Source: Pseudomonadota bacterium (GTDB lineage: Bacteria > Pseudomonadota > Alphaproteobacteria > Acetobacterales > Acetobacteraceae). Taken from it: 6,295 nucleotides of DNA. Below are positions 3,670 to 6,295 of the stretch, piece by piece. The stretch covers positions 1-6,295 of the forward strand of contig JAJZCS010000124.1 in the NCBI GenBank assembly GCA_021829055.1, written 5' to 3'. Position numbers and translations under genes: made by a program. A model generated the notes under the pieces. That model searched no databases. It was not told the origin of the DNA and saw only the letters and a list, made by a program, of their open reading frames with translations. Numbering within the stretch: position 1 is the first letter of the stretch; each line of letters begins with the position of its first letter.

Positions 3670-6294
3670 TCATTCGTTGGCGGTATGTTGTTGGCTGAGC
3701 ACAAGATAAACCGCAGGCAATACAAAAAGGGTAAACAGCGTGCCGATCGCGAGGCCTGACGCAATAACGACCCCCATGTTCGTGCGGGCCGCAGCGCCGG
3801 CGCCAGTCGCGATGATTAACGGAACCACGCCGAGTACCATCGCCGCTGTCGTCATCAGGATAGGCCGCAAACGGATACTGACAGCATGTCCGATAGCCTC
3901 GCGTTTGCTCATGCCGCTCTTCTGCGCCTGGTTGGCAACCTCGACAATCAGGATGCCGTGTTTGCTGATCAAACCCATCAAGGTCACGAGACCAACCTCC
4001 GTGTAGATGTTGACCGACAGCCCGCCAAAGCCAAGATAAATGAAAAGCATGGCTCCGAAAATCGACATCGGAACCGAAACCAGGATAATCAGCGGATCAC
4101 GAAACGAGTTGAACAGCGCCGCAAGAGCCAAAAAAATCACGATTACGGCAAACCCAAAGGTGGTAAGAAACCCGCTCTGCTGCTGGACGAATTGCCGCAT
4201 CGCGCCGCCGTAGTCGACCGCGTACCCTGAGGGCAAGATCTGTCTGGCAAGATTATCCAGAACCCTCACGGCCTCCCCGGTCGAAACACCTGGCGCTACC
4301 ACCCCCTGGAGCGTGGCTGAATTCAATTGCTGGAAATGATTAACGGATTCCGGAATGACGATATGGGTAATATGCGCAACCGCGCCAAGTGGAATTGAAA
4401 CGCCGTTCACGCTTGCAATGGGGTAGCTGAGCAACTGCGCCGAATTCAAGCGGAACCGTTGGGCGACTTGTGGAATCACTTCGTAAGAGCGGTTGTCCAG
4501 GCTGAAGTAGTTGACGTAAAGCCCGCCAAGCGCATGGGACATCGCGGCACCTATGTCGCTCATCGTCAGGCCCAGGTTGGCCGCCTTTGCGCGATCGATT
4601 TCCACCGTAGCCTGGGGCTGGTTGATCTTGAGATCCGACTGCAGGAACGCAAATTTCCCTGTTTTCAAAGCGGCTTCGAGAAGTCTTTGTGAGACTCCAT
4701 TGAGGACACTGAACGCGTTTGTAGTCTTGATGACGAACTGCACCGGCAGCCCCTGGGACCCCGGTAGTGGAGGTGGCTGAAATGCGGCAATCTGTTGACC
4801 CGTAATGTCGGCATCGACCTGTGCCTGAATCTCCTTCTGCAGCACGGTTGCAGTCTTGTTCCGTTCATTCCAGGGCTTCAGCGCCATACCGGCAATCGAA
4901 AGAGTCGGCGTATTGATCTGGAACGTATGCTCCGTGGACTTGTAACTGATCATCAGCCGATTGAGTTCGTGCGCCCAGATCATCCGCTGCTCGAGCGTCG
5001 CATTCGGCGCTGACGTCGAGGAGAGGATCACCACCCCCTGATCCTCCTGCGGAGCCAACTCGCTTTTCGCACCGACAGCCAGAAAATAAATACTGCCGAG
5101 GACAAGGGCACCGAATGCAAGCGTCACTGGAACCGTCCGCAGACTGGAGTGAAGCGTCCGCATATAGGCTCGCCGCACCGCATCAAATTGCCGATCGATG
5201 AAATGCACGAGGCGGCCTTCCCAGGTCGGATCATCCCGGGGAATATGATGCAGCATTCGCGAACTCATCATCGGCGACAGGGTCAGCGCAATAATCGCGG
5301 AAATCGTCACCGATGACACCAGCGTGAAGGCGAATTCTGTAAACAGGGCACCGGTCAGTCCGCCCTGAAATCCTATCGGCACATAGACCGCCACCAGAAC
5401 GACGGTCATGGCTATGATCGGGTTAGCAAGCTCCGCAGCGGCATTGATTGCCGCTGTCATTTTCGCCTCTCCTTTTTCGAGATGCCGGTTGACGTTCTCG
5501 ACGACGATGATCGCGTCATCAACAACCAGGCCAATCGCCAGCACAAGCGCCAGCAGCGTTAGCAGGTTGATTGTGAAACCGAGCATCAGCATCGCCGCAA
5601 ACGTACCGATCAACGAAAGTGGAATCGCGATTACCGGTATGGCCACGGAACGTGGTGTACCCAGGAAGGCAAATACAACCAGAATCACGATCAGCAATGC
5701 CTCGATCAGCGCGGCAATAACGTCGTGGATCGAAGCATTGACAAACTTCGCCGAGTTGTAAACGATTTTACCCACCAGTCCGTTAGGAAGCTGGGCCTGT
5801 ATCCCAGGAAACCTTTTCTCAATTCCATTAACGACGGACAGCAGGTTCGCGCCGGGCGCAACCTGAATCCCGATATAAACCCCCGTCTGGCCGTCAAATG
5901 CAACATTGGCGTCGTAGGTGTAGGAGCCGAGCTTCACCTTGGCGACATCGCCAAGTCGTACCAACTGCCCGCCGGATTGCGCCACGATCAACCGTCGGAA
6001 TGCGGCCGCCGAATGTAAACTTGTCGACGCCGTCAACGTCGTTTGCGTCATGGTGCCTTTGGTATTTCCGAGTGCGCTGATGAAATCATTGCCTGCCAGC
6101 GCACTGTACACATCGGTCGCCGTGAGATGGTAGGCGGCCAAACGCTCGGGATTCAGCCAGATCCGCATCGCAAAATTCTGGGCGCCGAGAACTTCGGCAG
6201 TCTGCACCCCTGGCACCGACTGGAGTTGCGGCTGTACAACCCGGATCAGGTAATCGGTAATCTGGCTCGGCGTCAGGACATCGCTCTTGAATCC
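3670..6294 (-). CDS. RND (HAE1-type) multidrug efflux permease, N-terminus outside window
   Basis: Inner-membrane proton/drug antiporter of an AcrB/MexB-like tripartite pump, working with a periplasmic adaptor and an outer-membrane channel to expel drugs or other toxic compounds. The minus-strand frame is open to the right edge, and residues before the GTG at 6216 (SDVLTPSQITDYLIRVVQPQ) are typical family sequence, so that GTG is internal. About 874 residues are present; full-length proteins have a little over 1,000, so TM1 and the first porter subdomain are missing. Landmarks are the proton-relay Asp-Asp in GLVVDDAIIVVENV (bases 5515-5520), the APQEDQGVV periplasmic segment (about 5030-5055), GLPVQFVIKTT (about 4720-4750), the TM10 lysine in GLISKHGILIVEVAN (3961-3963), and the TM12 ending LFVLPAVYL. 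TM2-TM12 are seen and no frameshift is apparent. The C-terminal tail after TM12 is short. Substrates cannot be deduced. The adaptor gene would be expected upstream, beyond the right edge. Confidence 0.96.
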   Translation of the reverse strand, partial: GFKSDVLTPSQITDYLIRVVQPQLQSVPGVQTAEVLGAQNFAMRIWLNPERLAAYHLTATDVYSALAGNDFISALGNTKGTMTQTTLTASTSLHSAAAFRRLIVAQSGGQLVRLGDVAKVKLGSYTYDANVAFDGQTGVYIGIQVAPGANLLSVVNGIEKRFPGIQAQLPNGLVGKIVYNSAKFVNASIHDVIAALIEALLIVILVVFAFLGTPRSVAIPVIAIPLSLIGTFAAMLMLGFTINLLTLLALVLAIGLVVDDAIIVVENVNRHLEKGEAKMTAAINAAAELANPIIAMTVVLVAVYVPIGFQGGLTGALFTEFAFTLVSSVTISAIIALTLSPMMSSRMLHHIPRDDPTWEGRLVHFIDRQFDAVRRAYMRTLHSSLRTVPVTLAFGALVLGSIYFLAVGAKSELAPQEDQGVVILSSTSAPNATLEQRMIWAHELNRLMISYKSTEHTFQINTPTLSIAGMALKPWNERNKTATVLQKEIQAQVDADITGQQIAAFQPPPLPGSQGLPVQFVIKTTNAFSVLNGVSQRLLEAALKTGKFAFLQSDLKINQPQATVEIDRAKAANLGLTMSDIGAAMSHALGGLYVNYFSLDNRSYEVIPQVAQRFRLNSAQLLSYPIASVNGVSIPLGAVAHITHIVIPESVNHFQQLNSATLQGVVAPGVSTGEAVRVLDNLARQILPSGYAVDYGGAMRQFVQQQSGFLTTFGFAVIVIFLALAALFNSFRDPLIILVSVPMSIFGAMLFIYLGFGGLSVNIYTEVGLVTLMGLISKHGILIVEVANQAQKSGMSKREAIGHAVSIRLRPILMTTAAMVLGVVPLIIATGAGAAARTNMGVVIASGLAIGTLFTLFVLPAVYLVLSQQHTANE

Positions 6295-6295
6295 G

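Noticed and set aside
3740..6133. Several plus-strand ORFs of 60-117 aa inside the RND gene
   Set aside because: All are antisense shadows of a strongly conserved coding frame; their sequences are complements of RND membrane segments.

Overview
The window looks like a piece of a moderately GC-rich proteobacterial chromosome. The protein families are compatible with an alphaproteobacterium, perhaps an acetic-acid-bacterium relative, but nothing here fixes the taxon. It is an accessory region: two ordinary chromosomal genes run off the two ends, and between them lies a patchwork of broken insertion sequences carrying an intact toxin-antitoxin pair.

Left edge (1-972, + strand): a family 2 glycosyltransferase of the rhamnosyltransferase-like type used in surface polysaccharide synthesis. 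Its first codons lie outside the window. Middle (about 1019-1590): stacked IS debris. It holds the first 69 codons of an ISAs1-family transposase, an abrupt junction at about 1313/1314 into a short segment with IS-end-like inverted repeats, and a cryptic 40-codon remnant of an IS630-family transposase on the minus strand. Next (1666-2345, + strand): a complete Phd/YefM antitoxin and VapC/FitB-like PIN-domain toxin, overlapping by one base. After it (about 2442-2716) comes the C-terminal end of an IS256-family transposase on the minus strand. Its inner end abuts a DUF5671 membrane-protein gene that has lost its 5' part, leaving a chimeric ORF at 2639-3019. That ORF overlaps by 4 bases a 142-aa single-pass membrane protein of unknown function (3016-3444).

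Right part (3670-6294, - strand): most of an RND (HAE1-type) multidrug efflux permease. Its N-terminus, with TM1 and the start of the porter domain, lies beyond the right edge. It converges on the membrane-protein pair across a 225-base gap with no clear terminator.

The genes do not form one pathway. The coherent units are the toxin-antitoxin operon, the DUF5671/142-aa membrane pair (now damaged) and the RND pump, whose adaptor protein would be expected upstream of it, outside the window. I see no RNA gene, CRISPR array, riboswitch or replication origin. I did not find a convincing new system. The most unusual points are the nested IS fragments around the toxin-antitoxin pair and the chimeric DUF5671 ORF.
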